Part shown: one piece after another, positions 26,870 through 35,864 of the stretch
Numbering within the stretch: position 1 is the first letter of the stretch
Layout of the letters: each line of letters starts with the position of its first letter
NCBI RefSeq assembly: GCF_005234135.1
Contig: NZ_CP039964.1
Location: 1,302,001-1,366,000, forward strand
Direction of reading: 5' to 3'
Length of the DNA stretch: 64,000 nt
Origin: Pseudorhodobacter turbinis
GTDB taxonomy: Bacteria > Pseudomonadota > Alphaproteobacteria > Rhodobacterales > Rhodobacteraceae
Notes under the pieces: generated by a model
Told to the model about the DNA's origin: nothing
What the model saw: only the letters and a program-made list of their open reading frames with translations
Databases searched by the model: none
Program-made: the position numbers and the translations under genes

Positions 26870-27517
26870 GCGCGGCATCGTATGGTCCGGCCAAAACCCT
26901 CTACAACCGTTGGAAACGCTGGAATGAAAAGGGCGTCTTCGCCCGGATCATGGCGGGCCTGGCCGCTGAAGGCGCCGAACACAAGACCATCATGATTGAC
27001 GCGACATATTTGAAAGCGCACCGCACGGCCTCGAGCCTACGGGCAAAAAGGGGGGCGTGCTCGCCAAATCGGGCGCGCGAAGGGCGGCATGAATACGAAG
27101 TTACATGCCGTCACTGATGCGAAGGGCCGCCCGATCCGGATCTTCATGTCGGCTAGACCCTCTCTCGCGGTTTGCATGCAAACCGCTGCCGGGCAGCGGG
27201 TCAGCGATTACACCGGTGCAGCGGCGCTGCTGAGTAGCCTGCCGAAGGCGGATTGGCTCTTGGGGGATCGTGGATACGATGCCGACTGGCTGCGGGAAGC
27301 CTTGAAAGACAAAGGGATAAAAGTTTGCATCCCCAGCCGAAAGTTCCGAAAGAAAGCCGTGAAATATGACAGGCGGCGGTACAAAAGGCGCAACCGGATC
27401 GAGATCATGCTTGGCCGCCTCAAGGACTGGCGACGCGCCGCAACACGATACGACCGATATCCCGATGCCTTCCTCTCCGCAATAGCTCTCGCAGCAACGA
27501 TCCTCTTCTGGCTTTGA
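26870..27517 (+). pseudogene. Second IS5-family (IS427-like) transposase, 5'-truncated
   Basis: Homology begins abruptly at YGPAKTLYNRWKRW (about 26885), without the N-terminal 60 residues. It continues IMIDATYLKAHRTASSLRA, shifts frame at an A5G6 run near 27042, and then reads MNTKLHAVTDAKGRPIRIFM. Palindromic repeat copy D follows in frame at 27158. The C-terminus with LLGDRGYDADWLREAL and RIEIMLGRLKDWRRAATRYD is complete. It is close to, but distinct from, the preceding copy. Confidence 0.85.
27158..27199 (+). repeat. Palindromic repeat, copy D
   Basis: CTCTCGCGGTTTG, loop CATG, CAAACCGC, then TGCCGGGCAGCGG. Both stems are perfect: GCGGTTTG/CAAACCGC and CCGCTGCC-G-GGCAGCGG, sharing the CCGC segment, so they exclude each other. 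It adds about 12-13 residues (RPSLAVCMQTA and flanks) in frame to the second IS5 transposase. Confidence 0.88.
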
Positions 27518-27576
27518 AAATCAATGAGTCCTGCTACTGCGGCTCACAGGGGGCAAATAATGTAATAAAACTAACA

Positions 27577-27598
27577 TTATGTAATGAAAGTTACATAA
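27577..27598. promoter_or_regulatory. Palindromic operator candidate before the autotransporter
   Basis: TTATGTAA, six bases, TTACATAA: a perfect 8-bp dyad in an AT-rich stretch, 79 bases upstream of the autotransporter ATG. A related half site (AATGTAATAA) lies just before it. This suggests binding of a dimeric regulator. The DeoR-type gene behind the autotransporter is one candidate, without proof. Confidence 0.55.
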
Positions 27599-27676
27599 AA
27601 ATTGGTTAAAAGAGCATTACGCCACGTCGCTTTGACGTTTGGTACCGCTCTTTTTAGTTAAATCTCGCAGGATCCA

Positions 27677-30600
27677 ATGACCCAACAAGCCCCCCAAGCG
27701 CCGCCAGAGCTGCGCCACTCACACACTTCCCTGAAACTTGCCCTGTTGAGCGGAGTCGCGGCCATCGGCCTACTCGGCACGCCCGCGATGGCACAGGATA
27801 GCGCGGCACTGCGCGTCCTCACCTTCAACACGTGGTTCGACCAGTTCAGAAATAACCTCGATGACATCGCTCCGCTCTTCGTCGATGGCGGCTACGATGT
27901 AATCGCATTTCAGGAGCTGTACAGTGAGACCTATTTAAGCGGCCTGCAACAACGCCTGCGCGATGCGGGCCTTGGCGAGTATGCCTATGTCAAAATGGGG
28001 GATACGGGGATTCTCAGCCGCGTGGAGGGCGTCACCGGAACCAATTCTTCGGGGGATTCAGTCGCCTATCAGATAACGGACGAAAGCAGTGCCATCCCCG
28101 AAACCGTCTTTGGATCTGTTCACCTCGACTACCGCGACACCTCTGACCGGCGGTTGGACGAAGTAGAGGGCCTCGCGGAATGGGCCAAGTCGACCAATCG
28201 CTCCGTGGTGCTTGTGGGCGACTATAACGCCGCGGATACCTCGGAGCGCGGCCTCAACCGGGCCAGCCAGCAGAAGCTGATCCTGCAAAACTACTTGCAG
28301 TCGGGCAACAGTTTCTACGGCACCTTGCTTGAACAATACGCCGTTGATCCAGCCGCGATGACACAGTTCATTTCCGACCACAGCGGGGAATATCTCGCAC
28401 TCACCGACATTCCCGATACGCTCTTTACGGATGAGATGTACCCCGTTCAGGACAACCTGCCTGTCACGATGAACAAGATGAAGCACGACTTCATCATGCT
28501 TGAGACCGAAGCACAGCGAGAGCCCTTCGCCCCCCACACTTTGGGCGACGGCAGCACAACCTGGACCTCGGTTGAAGAGGATCATACCAACGTCTGGCCA
28601 AGCTGGGATCGTAGCGCGATCGATCACTTCATGGTATCGCGCCCCTTTGGGAAATGGTGGAAAATCGTCAACGAAGAAGATGACCCATACACAGGCGTTC
28701 TGGGCAAAACCGACGTAACCGCCAGCGGCAAAGCCTATTCTGATCACGAGCTTGTTGCGCATGATCTTGCCTGGGTCGGCCCGAAGCTGGAATATGAAAC
28801 GGCTGAGGGTGATGTCGAATTGACCCGCCTCGTGTGGAGCGAAGACGTCGCGGTCTTTGACGAAAGCGAGGGCGAATTCTATCTGTCGCGCAACAACATG
28901 CGCCAGGATGTGTATCTCGGTCAGGTTTCTGACGCCGAGGGCAACCCGATCCTCGACTGGCTTAGTGATAGCGAAAAGCAGACCTTGCTGGACTGTGAAA
29001 CAACGGATTCCCGTCTGGCCCAAGCTGTCAGCGACTATTGCATCGACGATCACAGCTTTATCTCCGAAACGCTCGTTCAGGATGGCGGTACGCTGCGTGT
29101 GGACGAAGACGCAGCCCTTGGCACCTCGGCCGCGACATTGCGCCTCAACGATGGTGGTCTTGCAATCTCCGGCACGCAAATGGTGACGCTGGATCGCAAC
29201 GTCAGCCTTGAGGGCACCACGGGCGGTTGGCTCGATATCCGCGACGCCAATGCCACAGTTGTGGCACTCCAGGAGATTTCGGGCGATGGGGCGCTTGAAA
29301 AGCGCGGCGAGGGCACACTCACGCTTGAGGCCGACAACAGCTACACCGGGGCGACCGTTGCATCGGCCGGCCTTTTGGTCGTCAACGGGTCGATCGCCCA
29401 ATCTTCGGGCGTCAGCCTCATGGATGGTGCAACTATCGGCGGCAGTGGCACGATCAGCTCATTGACATTGGGCAGTGGCGCCACCTTGGCCGCAGGCAAC
29501 AGCATCGGCGCGTTGAACATTGACGGCGATCTGACCATCGGGTCCGGTGCGCGCTTTGAAATCGAAGTCAACGCCGAGGGCGACTCTGACATCGTGACGG
29601 CCACTGGCGACATTACAATCGGTGATGCAACCGCGCTGGCGATGGCCGCAGCGGGCGACTATGCCCCGCGCACCAGCTATGTCGTCTTGCAATCCGGGGG
29701 CGCTGTAACCGGCCGCTTTGCGGAGGTGACATCCTCGCTTGCCTTCCTGGATGCCGATCTGAGCTATGGAGAGCAGGATGTCTCCCTGAGCCTTGAGCGC
29801 AACGACACGGCCTTTGACCGGGTCGCGACAACGGCAAACCGGGCGGCCACGGCGGCAGCTGTCGAAAGCCTCGGCTTTGACAATGCGCTTTTCGACAAGG
29901 CCGTAATGCTCGATGCCGCATCTGCGGATCAGGCTTTTGACGCTCTTTCGGGAGAGATTTACGCCGCCACCATGACGTCCCTCGTCGATCAGGGGAACGA
30001 TCTGCGCGCAACGGCATTGTCGCAACTGCGCGGCTATAAGGGCAGTGAGGCACCAACTTTCTGGATGCAAAGCTATGGCGGCCAGTCCGATATTGACGGC
30101 GATGATACACGTAACCTGAGCCATTCCTCCTTTGGCACACTCGTTGGGGTCAACGGTATGCTCGGGGGTGAATGGGTTTATGGCGCGATGCTTGGCTATG
30201 GCAAAGGCACGACCAGCCTGGACGGCACACACAACACGTCAGAGAACGACTTCACCACTCTTGGCGTCATTGCCGGCCGTGATTTCGGCGCGGCGCGCCT
30301 TACGGCCGGGGCGAGCTGGACCCACAGCCAGATCGACAGCACACGCGGCGTCGCCTTCCCTGACTTCGCCGATACATTAACCGCAGATTACGGCGCGGAC
30401 ACAAAGCAGATCTTTGCCGAGGCGTCCTATAACTTCGCGGTTGGCACATCGATTATTCAACCCTATGGCAGCATCGCCCATGTTGCGGTTAAAACCGACG
30501 CTGTTTCGGAAAATGGCGGCGACGCGGCGCTGAACGTTCAGGGCAATGACTTTGACGCCACGGTGGGCGAACTGGGTGTGCGCGGGCAGATGCAACTTTC

Positions 30601-30868
30601 TGACGGTGCAATGCCTGTGCGCCTGTCGGGTGGCCTGGGGTGGCGGCATGTCTTTGACGCGAATGCCCCGGCGGCCGACATGGCCTTTGCGGGTGGCGAT
30701 GCCTTCAACATCAGCGGCACCAGCCTTGCCGAAGATGTGGTCAAGGTGAACCTTTCGGTCGGCATCGACCTGACGCAGAGTACGGCGCTTTCGCTCGGCT
30801 ATGCCGGGGAATTCGGTGACGGCGGGCGTGGCAATAGCCTTGCAGCGCGCTTGCAAGTAAACTTCTGA
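27677..30868 (+). CDS. Autotransporter with exonuclease/endonuclease/phosphatase (sphingomyelinase-like) passenger
   Basis: A 1063-residue type V secreted protein. The leader (about 17-40, ending PAMAQ) follows an N-terminal extension. Residues about 43-370 form an EEP-fold domain: LTFNTWF, DVIAFQELYSETY (metal Glu), VVLVGDYNAADTSE (Asp/Asn) and GKAYSDHELVAHDL (catalytic Asp-His). This pattern is shared by bacterial sphingomyelinases and DNase I. Around 535-575 is a passenger-associated repeat (GALEKRGEGTLTLEADNSY). From about 790 follows the 12-strand beta-barrel (FWMQSYGGQSDIDGD), ending LAARLQVNF with the terminal Phe needed for outer-membrane insertion. It probably exposes a phosphodiesterase at the surface. 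The substrate (phospholipid, nucleic acid or sugar phosphate) is open. Confidence 0.9.
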   Translation: MTQQAPQAPPELRHSHTSLKLALLSGVAAIGLLGTPAMAQDSAALRVLTFNTWFDQFRNNLDDIAPLFVDGGYDVIAFQELYSETYLSGLQQRLRDAGLGEYAYVKMGDTGILSRVEGVTGTNSSGDSVAYQITDESSAIPETVFGSVHLDYRDTSDRRLDEVEGLAEWAKSTNRSVVLVGDYNAADTSERGLNRASQQKLILQNYLQSGNSFYGTLLEQYAVDPAAMTQFISDHSGEYLALTDIPDTLFTDEMYPVQDNLPVTMNKMKHDFIMLETEAQREPFAPHTLGDGSTTWTSVEEDHTNVWPSWDRSAIDHFMVSRPFGKWWKIVNEEDDPYTGVLGKTDVTASGKAYSDHELVAHDLAWVGPKLEYETAEGDVELTRLVWSEDVAVFDESEGEFYLSRNNMRQDVYLGQVSDAEGNPILDWLSDSEKQTLLDCETTDSRLAQAVSDYCIDDHSFISETLVQDGGTLRVDEDAALGTSAATLRLNDGGLAISGTQMVTLDRNVSLEGTTGGWLDIRDANATVVALQEISGDGALEKRGEGTLTLEADNSYTGATVASAGLLVVNGSIAQSSGVSLMDGATIGGSGTISSLTLGSGATLAAGNSIGALNIDGDLTIGSGARFEIEVNAEGDSDIVTATGDITIGDATALAMAAAGDYAPRTSYVVLQSGGAVTGRFAEVTSSLAFLDADLSYGEQDVSLSLERNDTAFDRVATTANRAATAAAVESLGFDNALFDKAVMLDAASADQAFDALSGEIYAATMTSLVDQGNDLRATALSQLRGYKGSEAPTFWMQSYGGQSDIDGDDTRNLSHSSFGTLVGVNGMLGGEWVYGAMLGYGKGTTSLDGTHNTSENDFTTLGVIAGRDFGAARLTAGASWTHSQIDSTRGVAFPDFADTLTADYGADTKQIFAEASYNFAVGTSIIQPYGSIAHVAVKTDAVSENGGDAALNVQGNDFDATVGELGVRGQMQLSDGAMPVRLSGGLGWRHVFDANAPAADMAFAGGDAFNISGTSLAEDVVKVNLSVGIDLTQSTALSLGYAGEFGDGGRGNSLAARLQVNF

Positions 30869-30890
30869 TCCTGCAGAAGACAACAGAGAG

Positions 30891-30921
30891 GGGCTGCGGC
30901 AGGACACTGCCGCGGCCCTTT
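30891..30921 (+). terminator. Terminator after the autotransporter
   Basis: GGGCTGCGGCAG, loop GACA, CTGCCGCGGCCC with one wobble, followed by TTTGATT. It lies 22 bases past the autotransporter stop. Confidence 0.75.
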
Positions 30922-30967
30922 GATTGAAAAAGCTTGCGATACAGGCAATAGTTGGTCCGAGGTCGAG

Positions 30968-31762
30968 ATGAGTGGCCCTGATATGGTCGTCGAAGATAAA
31001 AAGAGCCAAAGGCAGCGCCTGTTGTTAGAGCAACTTGAGGCACAACGCTACATTTCGCTCGACGAGGTGGCGCGCCGGTTCTGCGTGACCCAGCAAACTG
31101 CCCGCCGCGATATCATGGAACTGGAACGCCATGGCAAATTGCGCCGTCTGCATGGCGGTGCGATGATTTCAAATTCAATCGAGCCGAGCGAACTGCGCTG
31201 TCGGCGTATCCGCAATGCTCAGGCCAAGGAACGGATCGGCGCCTGTGTGGCCGACCTTGTTGCGGACGGGGCATCTCTCTTTCTCGATACCGGCACCACC
31301 TGCGAAGCCGTTTCCCGCGCCCTTGTTCGCCGCCGGAACTTGCGCGTGGTCAGCTATAGCCTGCGCATCGCCGCCTATCTCAGTGAGGTGACCGATTTCA
31401 CCATCGCCGTTCCGGGAGGCTTCGTGCGTCAGGTTGACGGCGGTGTTTTCCAGGAACAGTCACAGTCATTCATCACCGGCTTCAATTTCGACTTGGCAAT
31501 CCTGTCGGTCTCCGGGGTCGATGACGAGGGGGATCTCGGTGACGATGATCAGGCCGAGGTGGAGACAGTACGCTCAGCCATGGCTCGGTCACAAAAGATC
31601 CTGCTGGCAGTGGACAGCAGCAAGTTCGGCCATCGCGGCCTCGTGCGCCTCGGCTCACTCTCTGATGTCGATTTTCTGGTTTCGGACGCGCCCCCCTCCA
31701 CCGGCACCGCCATCGCTGCGGCGGTAAGAGCAGGCCGCCTAAAGTTTCACCAAGCGGGTTGA
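30968..31762 (+). CDS. DeoR-family transcriptional regulator
   Basis: A regulator of about 264 residues. The HTH is ISLDEVARRFCVTQQTARRD, followed by LRRLHGGAMI. The sugar-phosphate sensing domain contains LFLDTGTTCEAVSRAL and ILSVSGVDDEGDLGDDD, as in GlpR-like proteins, with LAVDSSKFGHRGLVRLG near the end. I choose the ATG at 30968; 30983 and a start inside the terminator (30920) are alternatives. It is transcribed in the same direction as the autotransporter, beyond a terminator. Confidence 0.88.
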   Translation: MSGPDMVVEDKKSQRQRLLLEQLEAQRYISLDEVARRFCVTQQTARRDIMELERHGKLRRLHGGAMISNSIEPSELRCRRIRNAQAKERIGACVADLVADGASLFLDTGTTCEAVSRALVRRRNLRVVSYSLRIAAYLSEVTDFTIAVPGGFVRQVDGGVFQEQSQSFITGFNFDLAILSVSGVDDEGDLGDDDQAEVETVRSAMARSQKILLAVDSSKFGHRGLVRLGSLSDVDFLVSDAPPSTGTAIAAAVRAGRLKFHQAG

Positions 31763-31851
31763 TCAAGCTGGTTCTATCGCAAAGCTTGGCGAAAATCGGA
31801 TTGGTGGCTTACCTAAAGAGCCGCGCGCAGCACCAATTCACACGTCCCCCG

Positions 31852-31876
31852 AACCCGCTCGCAAGGCGGGTTTTTT
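31852..31876 (+). terminator. Intrinsic terminator
   Basis: AACCCGC, loop TCGCAAG, GCGGGTT, then a run of T. It lies 90 bases after the DeoR gene. Confidence 0.85.
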
Positions 31877-31909
31877 CTTGCCCGGCGACGGGAGAAAGGA
31901 ACCATATCA

Positions 31910-32040
31910 TGACCTCCGACACCCACGACCCCAAAGACACCGAGGCCAGGAAGGCAGAAGTGGACAGCATGATCATCGCCGTGGAGGATCCGAGATTCAT
32001 TTCCAAGAGAGATGACTCATACCCGGCGATGTATTCAGTG
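31910..32040 (+). pseudogene. Short gene fragment of unknown family
   Basis: An ATG behind a good ribosome site (GGAGAAAGGA) opens MTSDTHDPKDTEARKAEVDS and about 20 further residues. The frame then runs antisense into the LysR gene, where it has no meaning as a protein. I think it is the 5' part of a gene that was cut. Its family is not recognised. Confidence 0.4.
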
Positions 32041-32919
32041 GAAACCTTTCACGTCTTCTCGAATGCTCCTCGCAGCAAACTCAAAGAATGCATGAACTTT
32101 GGCGTTTCTACGCATGTCGGGATGCGCCAGCATCCAAAGGTCAGATCCAAACCCTGCGTCAGGATCCCTGACTTTGACAAGTTCAGGGCATGTCTCACCC
32201 AGATAACAAGGCAGTACGCCAATTCCCAAACCTGCCCGGACAAGATCAAACAGGCCCATCATCGTATTAGCAACGGTTATTGGTGCGCCTTCGGCCTGCT
32301 GCAACACTGTGATCTGGCTCATCGGGGATTGATTAAGGCTGTCATTCAATCTGATCCAACGGTGTTGTTGATCAGGCAGATCCAGCAACACATCTGCATA
32401 CTCGCCACGCGCGTAGGTCGCATAGCCGATCGAACACAGATTGCGACCTATCCAGTGTTCGGGCGGATTGCGGGTTGGCCGCATTGCAATGTCGGCATCT
32501 CTTTGCATTAAGTCGAGAGGGCGTGATCCAGATAGAAGTCGTAACTCAACGTCAGGATATTTGAGCTGAAAGGCTGCAAAAACCGGTGTCAGACAGTATA
32601 GAAGTGAATCCGTTGTGGTGATCGTCAACGCCCCTTCAAGACGCAGATCTTGGCCACCCAATTCCCGCTGAATACTGTTGACTCCATCACGAAGCTGCAG
32701 CCCATTCTTTTGGAAATGCTCTCCAGCTGCGGTCATGACGTAACCGTGGCTTAACCGCTCGAACAAGGTCACGCCCAAGCGAGCTTCGACAGCTTCGATA
32801 CGACGAAACACGGTCGAATGATTGACACCTAGTTGACGCGCCGCGCCTGACAGGCTGCCTGCTTCGCAGACGGCAAGGACAAACGGTATGTCACTCCAAT
32901 CCAATGTCTGTGCGTTCAT
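32035..32919 (-). CDS. LysR-family transcriptional regulator
   Basis: A 294-residue regulator. The HTH lies at about 17-60 (AGSLSGAARQLGVNHSTVFRRIEAVEARLG, read as two halves), and the C-terminal domain is of the periplasmic-binding type (DIAMRPTRNPPEHWIG, GLGIGVLPCYLGE). It is divergent from the DUF5519 gene and the solute-binding protein, so it probably controls them. The intergenic space is about 95 bases. Confidence 0.9.
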   Translation of the reverse strand: MNAQTLDWSDIPFVLAVCEAGSLSGAARQLGVNHSTVFRRIEAVEARLGVTLFERLSHGYVMTAAGEHFQKNGLQLRDGVNSIQRELGGQDLRLEGALTITTTDSLLYCLTPVFAAFQLKYPDVELRLLSGSRPLDLMQRDADIAMRPTRNPPEHWIGRNLCSIGYATYARGEYADVLLDLPDQQHRWIRLNDSLNQSPMSQITVLQQAEGAPITVANTMMGLFDLVRAGLGIGVLPCYLGETCPELVKVRDPDAGFGSDLWMLAHPDMRRNAKVHAFFEFAARSIREDVKGFH

Positions 32920-32951
32920 GCAATATCTCCTTGCGTCATCAGTGAATTACT

Positions 32952-33485
32952 TTGCGAAAAAAATCAATCTATCTACGGCGTACACCGAATTGGAGATACG
33001 CCATTACACAGACATTGAACCTCCCTCAGCGTGTTGGCCCGAGGCCAAAGACGACACATGGGCTACCGCACTCCCAAGTCACGCAGCACGGCCTCAACCA
33101 TATCGTGGATCAAATGCGCGATTGGGCATTTGCGCTGCCGGACGTTGAAAATCAACACAGCCTCGCTTCTGTTCCCGGAGCACGTGCCATGGTCATGCAC
33201 GAGGGCGCTGAGTGCAATCACGACGCCTTTATGATCGGTCGCGAGATCGCCCATATCCACCCGCATCCCGACAATGGGAGCATGCATGTACAGCTTCCGA
33301 AAGACGACGCATTGGAAGTCGTCGAAAAAGGCTGGGGCGAACATCACACGCTGGTTGATTTAGGCCGCCGTCCTGTTGGTCTTGTGATGGTCTACTCCCC
33401 CCGCGATGAGGCCGATCTGGCCATCATCAAATCTATTCTTGGTCGTTCATATGACTATGCGACCGGCACGAGACTTGCAGCGTAA
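32952..33485 (+). CDS. DUF5519 (luciferase-domain) protein
   Basis: A protein of about 157-177 residues. The core GREIAHIHPHPDNGSMHVQLP and EVVEKGWGEHHTL, and the end VMVYSPRDEADL, match the small family annotated as luciferase domain or DUF5519, whose function is unknown. No good ATG exists upstream of the conserved part; TTG at 33015 (LNLPQRVGPRPKTTHGLP) is the better start and 32952 the outermost. It is followed by a binding-protein gene after 23 bases and is divergent from the LysR gene. Confidence 0.75.
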   Translation: MRKKSIYLRRTPNWRYAITQTLNLPQRVGPRPKTTHGLPHSQVTQHGLNHIVDQMRDWAFALPDVENQHSLASVPGARAMVMHEGAECNHDAFMIGREIAHIHPHPDNGSMHVQLPKDDALEVVEKGWGEHHTLVDLGRRPVGLVMVYSPRDEADLAIIKSILGRSYDYATGTRLAA

Positions 33486-34581
33486 CCCCTGAAACAAAAG
33501 GAAAGATCATGAAACGGATTGCTCTAGCGATACTGACCTCAGTGCTCTTGGTGCCAAGCGCCTTTGCACAGGAGATCGAAACCAAATCACTGGATCAGCT
33601 CTATGCCGACGCGATTGCGGAGGGTGGCGAACTTGTCATCCGCGCAGGTGGCGATAAGGACGATCAGGCTGACTACTATCTGGATATGTTCAAGAAACGT
33701 TTCCCAGATATCAAGCTGACGCACAGCGTTGATCTGAGCTTTTATCATGCATCACGTTATGATAATGCGCGCAAAGACGACGACACATCAGATGTGCCAG
33801 ACATCATCCAGCTGCAAACCCTGCACGACTTTGATTACTATGCTGAGCGTGGCTTGCTAGAACGGTACAAGCCAAAGAACTGGGAGATGGTCTATCCGGA
33901 CTACAAAGATCCCCACGGCAATTGGACAGGTCTGTTTGGCGTTGCGTTTACCAACGTTTACAACAACAGCGTCATTGCTGATGCTGACGCGCCGCATGAT
34001 GCGTTGGATTATCTTGATCCAGCACTGAAGGGCAAACTGATCCTGACCTACCCACACACGGATGACGCGGTACTCTACCAATTCTGGAACCTCAAAGAAA
34101 AATACGGCTGGGAGTATCTGGAAAAACTGGTCGCGACTGATCCAACTTGGGTGCGTGGCACCTCCATGCCCTATGTCGCAATTGACAATGGCTGGTACGG
34201 CGCGAGCTTCACCACATCCTGGGCGTTTGTACCATGGGATGGCAGTGATACGCGACTTGTGCTGCCCGAAGAGGACTTCTTCCTGACATGGTTCCAGGTT
34301 GCCGCCATTCCAACGGATGCCAAGAACAAAGCGGCGGCCAAGCTCTATCTGAACTGGATGCTGTCTGAGGAGTTCCAAGGCAAATGGCTGCAATTTCCCG
34401 CGCGCATGGATATTGAGGCACCCGGCGGTTACAAGCCCGTCCGCCACTACAACACGTCGCCCGCAGATTTCCATCGTTTCATGCTGAAACGTGATCTGGT
34501 TGAGCGTTTCCGGTTGCAAATGGAGCAACTTGTCGGTCCCGCGGTAATCGCCCCCTTTTTAACGGGGTGCATCTGTAGAAC

Positions 34582-35415
34582 TTACGCGGCCATTTTCAGT
34601 TTCATAGCGGGTGTGATGCCGCCGATGCCCATGTTCGGGCGGTCGTTGTTATATGTCCAGAGCCATTGTGTGGCCTGATCCTGAGCCTCCTCGATGCTTT
34701 CGATGATGTATTGATCCAGCCATTCATGCCGAACCGTCCGGTTGTAGCGCTCGACATAGGCGTTCTGCTGGGGCTGTCCGGGTTGGATGTGCTGGATCGT
34801 AACACTATGTTTCTCAGCCCATTTTCTCAGTGTTTCGCTGATATATTCCGGCCCATTGTCGACCCTGATCGTGCCCGGTTTTCCGCGCCATTCGATAATG
34901 CGATCAAGGCTGCGGATGACCCGTTCGGCAGGGAGCGAGAAATCAACCTCGATCCCCAGCCCTTCGCGGTTGAAGTCGTCCAACACATTCAAAAGCCGAA
35001 AAGCCCTGCCGTCGCCGAGGCGATCCGCCATGAAGTCCATGGACCAGGTCACATTCGGTCTGTTCGGGACCGCCAGAACGTCAGGCTTCTCCCGTTTCAG
35101 CCGCTTGCGCGGCTTGATGCGCAGGTTCAGTTCCAGCTCACAGTAGATCCGGTAGACCCGCTTGTGGTTCCACGGATGCCCCTTCACGTTGCGCAAATGC
35201 AGGAAACACAGGCCAAATCCCCAAGTCTTGCGCGCATCCGTCAGCCCTGTCAGCAGATCGGCGATCACCTCGTTCTCGTCTTTCAGCTTCGGGCTGTAAC
35301 GATAGCAGGTCTCGCTGACCTCGAAGGCCCGGCACGCCAGCGCGATGCTGACGCCCCGTCGCTCTACCGCCGTTTCGGCCATCTCGCGGCGCTGAGATGG
35401 CCCCGTTACTTTTTT
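34582..35415 (-). CDS. IS3-family transposase OrfB (via frameshift)
   Basis: An rve-type DDE integrase: [15 protein letters not shown] (first Asp), [13 protein letters not shown] (second Asp), and [19 protein letters not shown] (Glu). The frame joins OrfA at GGAAAAAAGTAA (35406-35418 region). The A6G run allows a -1 shift so that [10 protein letters not shown] follows OrfA. The C-terminus [12 protein letters not shown] is complete. The protein looks intact. Confidence 0.9.
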   Translation of the reverse strand, partial: KKVTGPSQRREMAETAVERRGVSIALACRAFEVSETCYRYSPKLKDENEVIADLLTGLTDARKTWGFGLCFLHLRNVKGHPWNHKRVYRIYCELELNLRIKPRKRLKREKPDVLAVPNRPNVTWSMDFMADRLGDGRAFRLLNVLDDFNREGLGIEVDFSLPAERVIRSLDRIIEWRGKPGTIRVDNGPEYISETLRKWAEKHSVTIQHIQPGQPQQNAYVERYNRTVRHEWLDQYIIESIEEAQDQATQWLWTYNNDRPNMGIGGITPAMKLKMAA

Positions 35416-35669
35416 CCGAGGGCTTCCTTCAATAAGTCCGCCTGCATGCTCAGATCTGCATACATCCGCTTCAGCCTGCGGTTCTCTTCCTCCATGGCTT
35501 TCATCTGGCTGACCATGGATGCATCCATGCCACCATACTTCGCACGCCATTTGTAAAACGACGCATTGCTCATGCCATGTTCACGGCAAAGCTCGGCCAC
35601 CGGCACACCACCTTCGGCTTGGCGCAGGATCGCAAGGATCTGGGGTTCGCTATATCTGGTCATTTTCAT
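35406..35669 (-). CDS. IS3-family transposase OrfA
   Basis: An 87-residue HTH protein with a leucine-zipper-like end: [20 protein letters not shown] (HTH start), [16 protein letters not shown], then [18 protein letters not shown]. It ends LGKK and stop within the A6G slippery site, as expected for -1 frameshifting into OrfB. Confidence 0.92.
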   Translation of the reverse strand: MKMTRYSEPQILAILRQAEGGVPVAELCREHGMSNASFYKWRAKYGGMDASMVSQMKAMEEENRRLKRMYADLSMQADLLKEALGKK

Positions 35670-35864
35670 TCAAAATCTCCTCGTTCATCTTGCCGAGAAA
35701 ATTCTACTTCCGCAGCCCCTTACTTTCGGGGGGGATTACCCCGCCACCGGACCTGCACCGCTCGACATGGACTACAGCGTCAAGCCGTAATCGCCCTCAA
35801 ACACCTACCGTTGTCCAGTAACCTACAGGGCAGCGCTGACCACATATCAATTCGGAGAAATACC

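Larger units (their letters stand above)
26039..26927 (+). pseudogene. IS5-family (IS427-like) transposase with two palindromic inserts
   Basis: The protein begins MSNLYWLSEDQIARLRPFF and contains ATYLKAHRTASSLGV, TKLHAVTDENGRP, LADRGYDADWFREAF and the final RIEIMFGRLKDWRRVATRYD. Three changes break it. Palindromic repeats are inserted at 26129 and 26450 (the first adds about 13 residues in frame after KPRVDD). A deletion after DYSGA near 26565 removes about ten residues and shifts the frame. An A5G6 run at about 26400 is the sort of site used for programmed frameshifting in this IS group; here it and the 38-base insert offset each other. Confidence 0.85.
34543..35740 (-). mobile_element. Complete IS3-family element
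   Basis: A 1198-bp element beginning GGTAATCGCCCCC and ending with the inverted GGGGGGATTACC. It is flanked by a CCGC direct repeat (34539-34542 and 35741-35744). It carries an OrfA/OrfB pair on the minus strand with a frameshift signal, and both frames are intact. It splits a solute-binding-protein gene. The intact ends, duplication and frames suggest a recent, possibly active insertion. Confidence 0.92.
33509..35790 (+). pseudogene. ABC transporter substrate-binding protein interrupted by an IS3 element
   Basis: A secreted binding protein (signal peptide MKRIALAILTSVLLVPSAFAQ). It has an iron/polyamine-type fold with DIIQLQTLHDFDYYAERGLL, LFGVAFTNVYNNSV and LNWMLSEEFQGKW. The frame runs to codon 344, where the IS3 element enters at 34543. 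The last 15 codons (ATGPAPLDMDYSVKP and stop) lie beyond it at 35742-35790. Removing the element and one CCGC copy restores a perfect frame of about 359 residues. As it stands, the protein would carry an IS-encoded tail in place of its last residues and might still fold. No permease or ATPase gene is present beside it. Confidence 0.88.

Noticed and set aside
28058..29401. 447-codon minus-strand frame within the autotransporter
   Set aside because: Antisense frame without motifs; the plus-strand protein has leader, catalytic motifs and barrel.
31759..32511. 250-codon plus-strand frame across terminator and LysR gene
   Set aside because: Only about 40 codons after ATG 31910 look coding; the rest is antisense to LysR.
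34666..35556. 296-codon plus-strand frame over the IS3 element
   Set aside because: Lies opposite OrfB, which has the full DDE motif.
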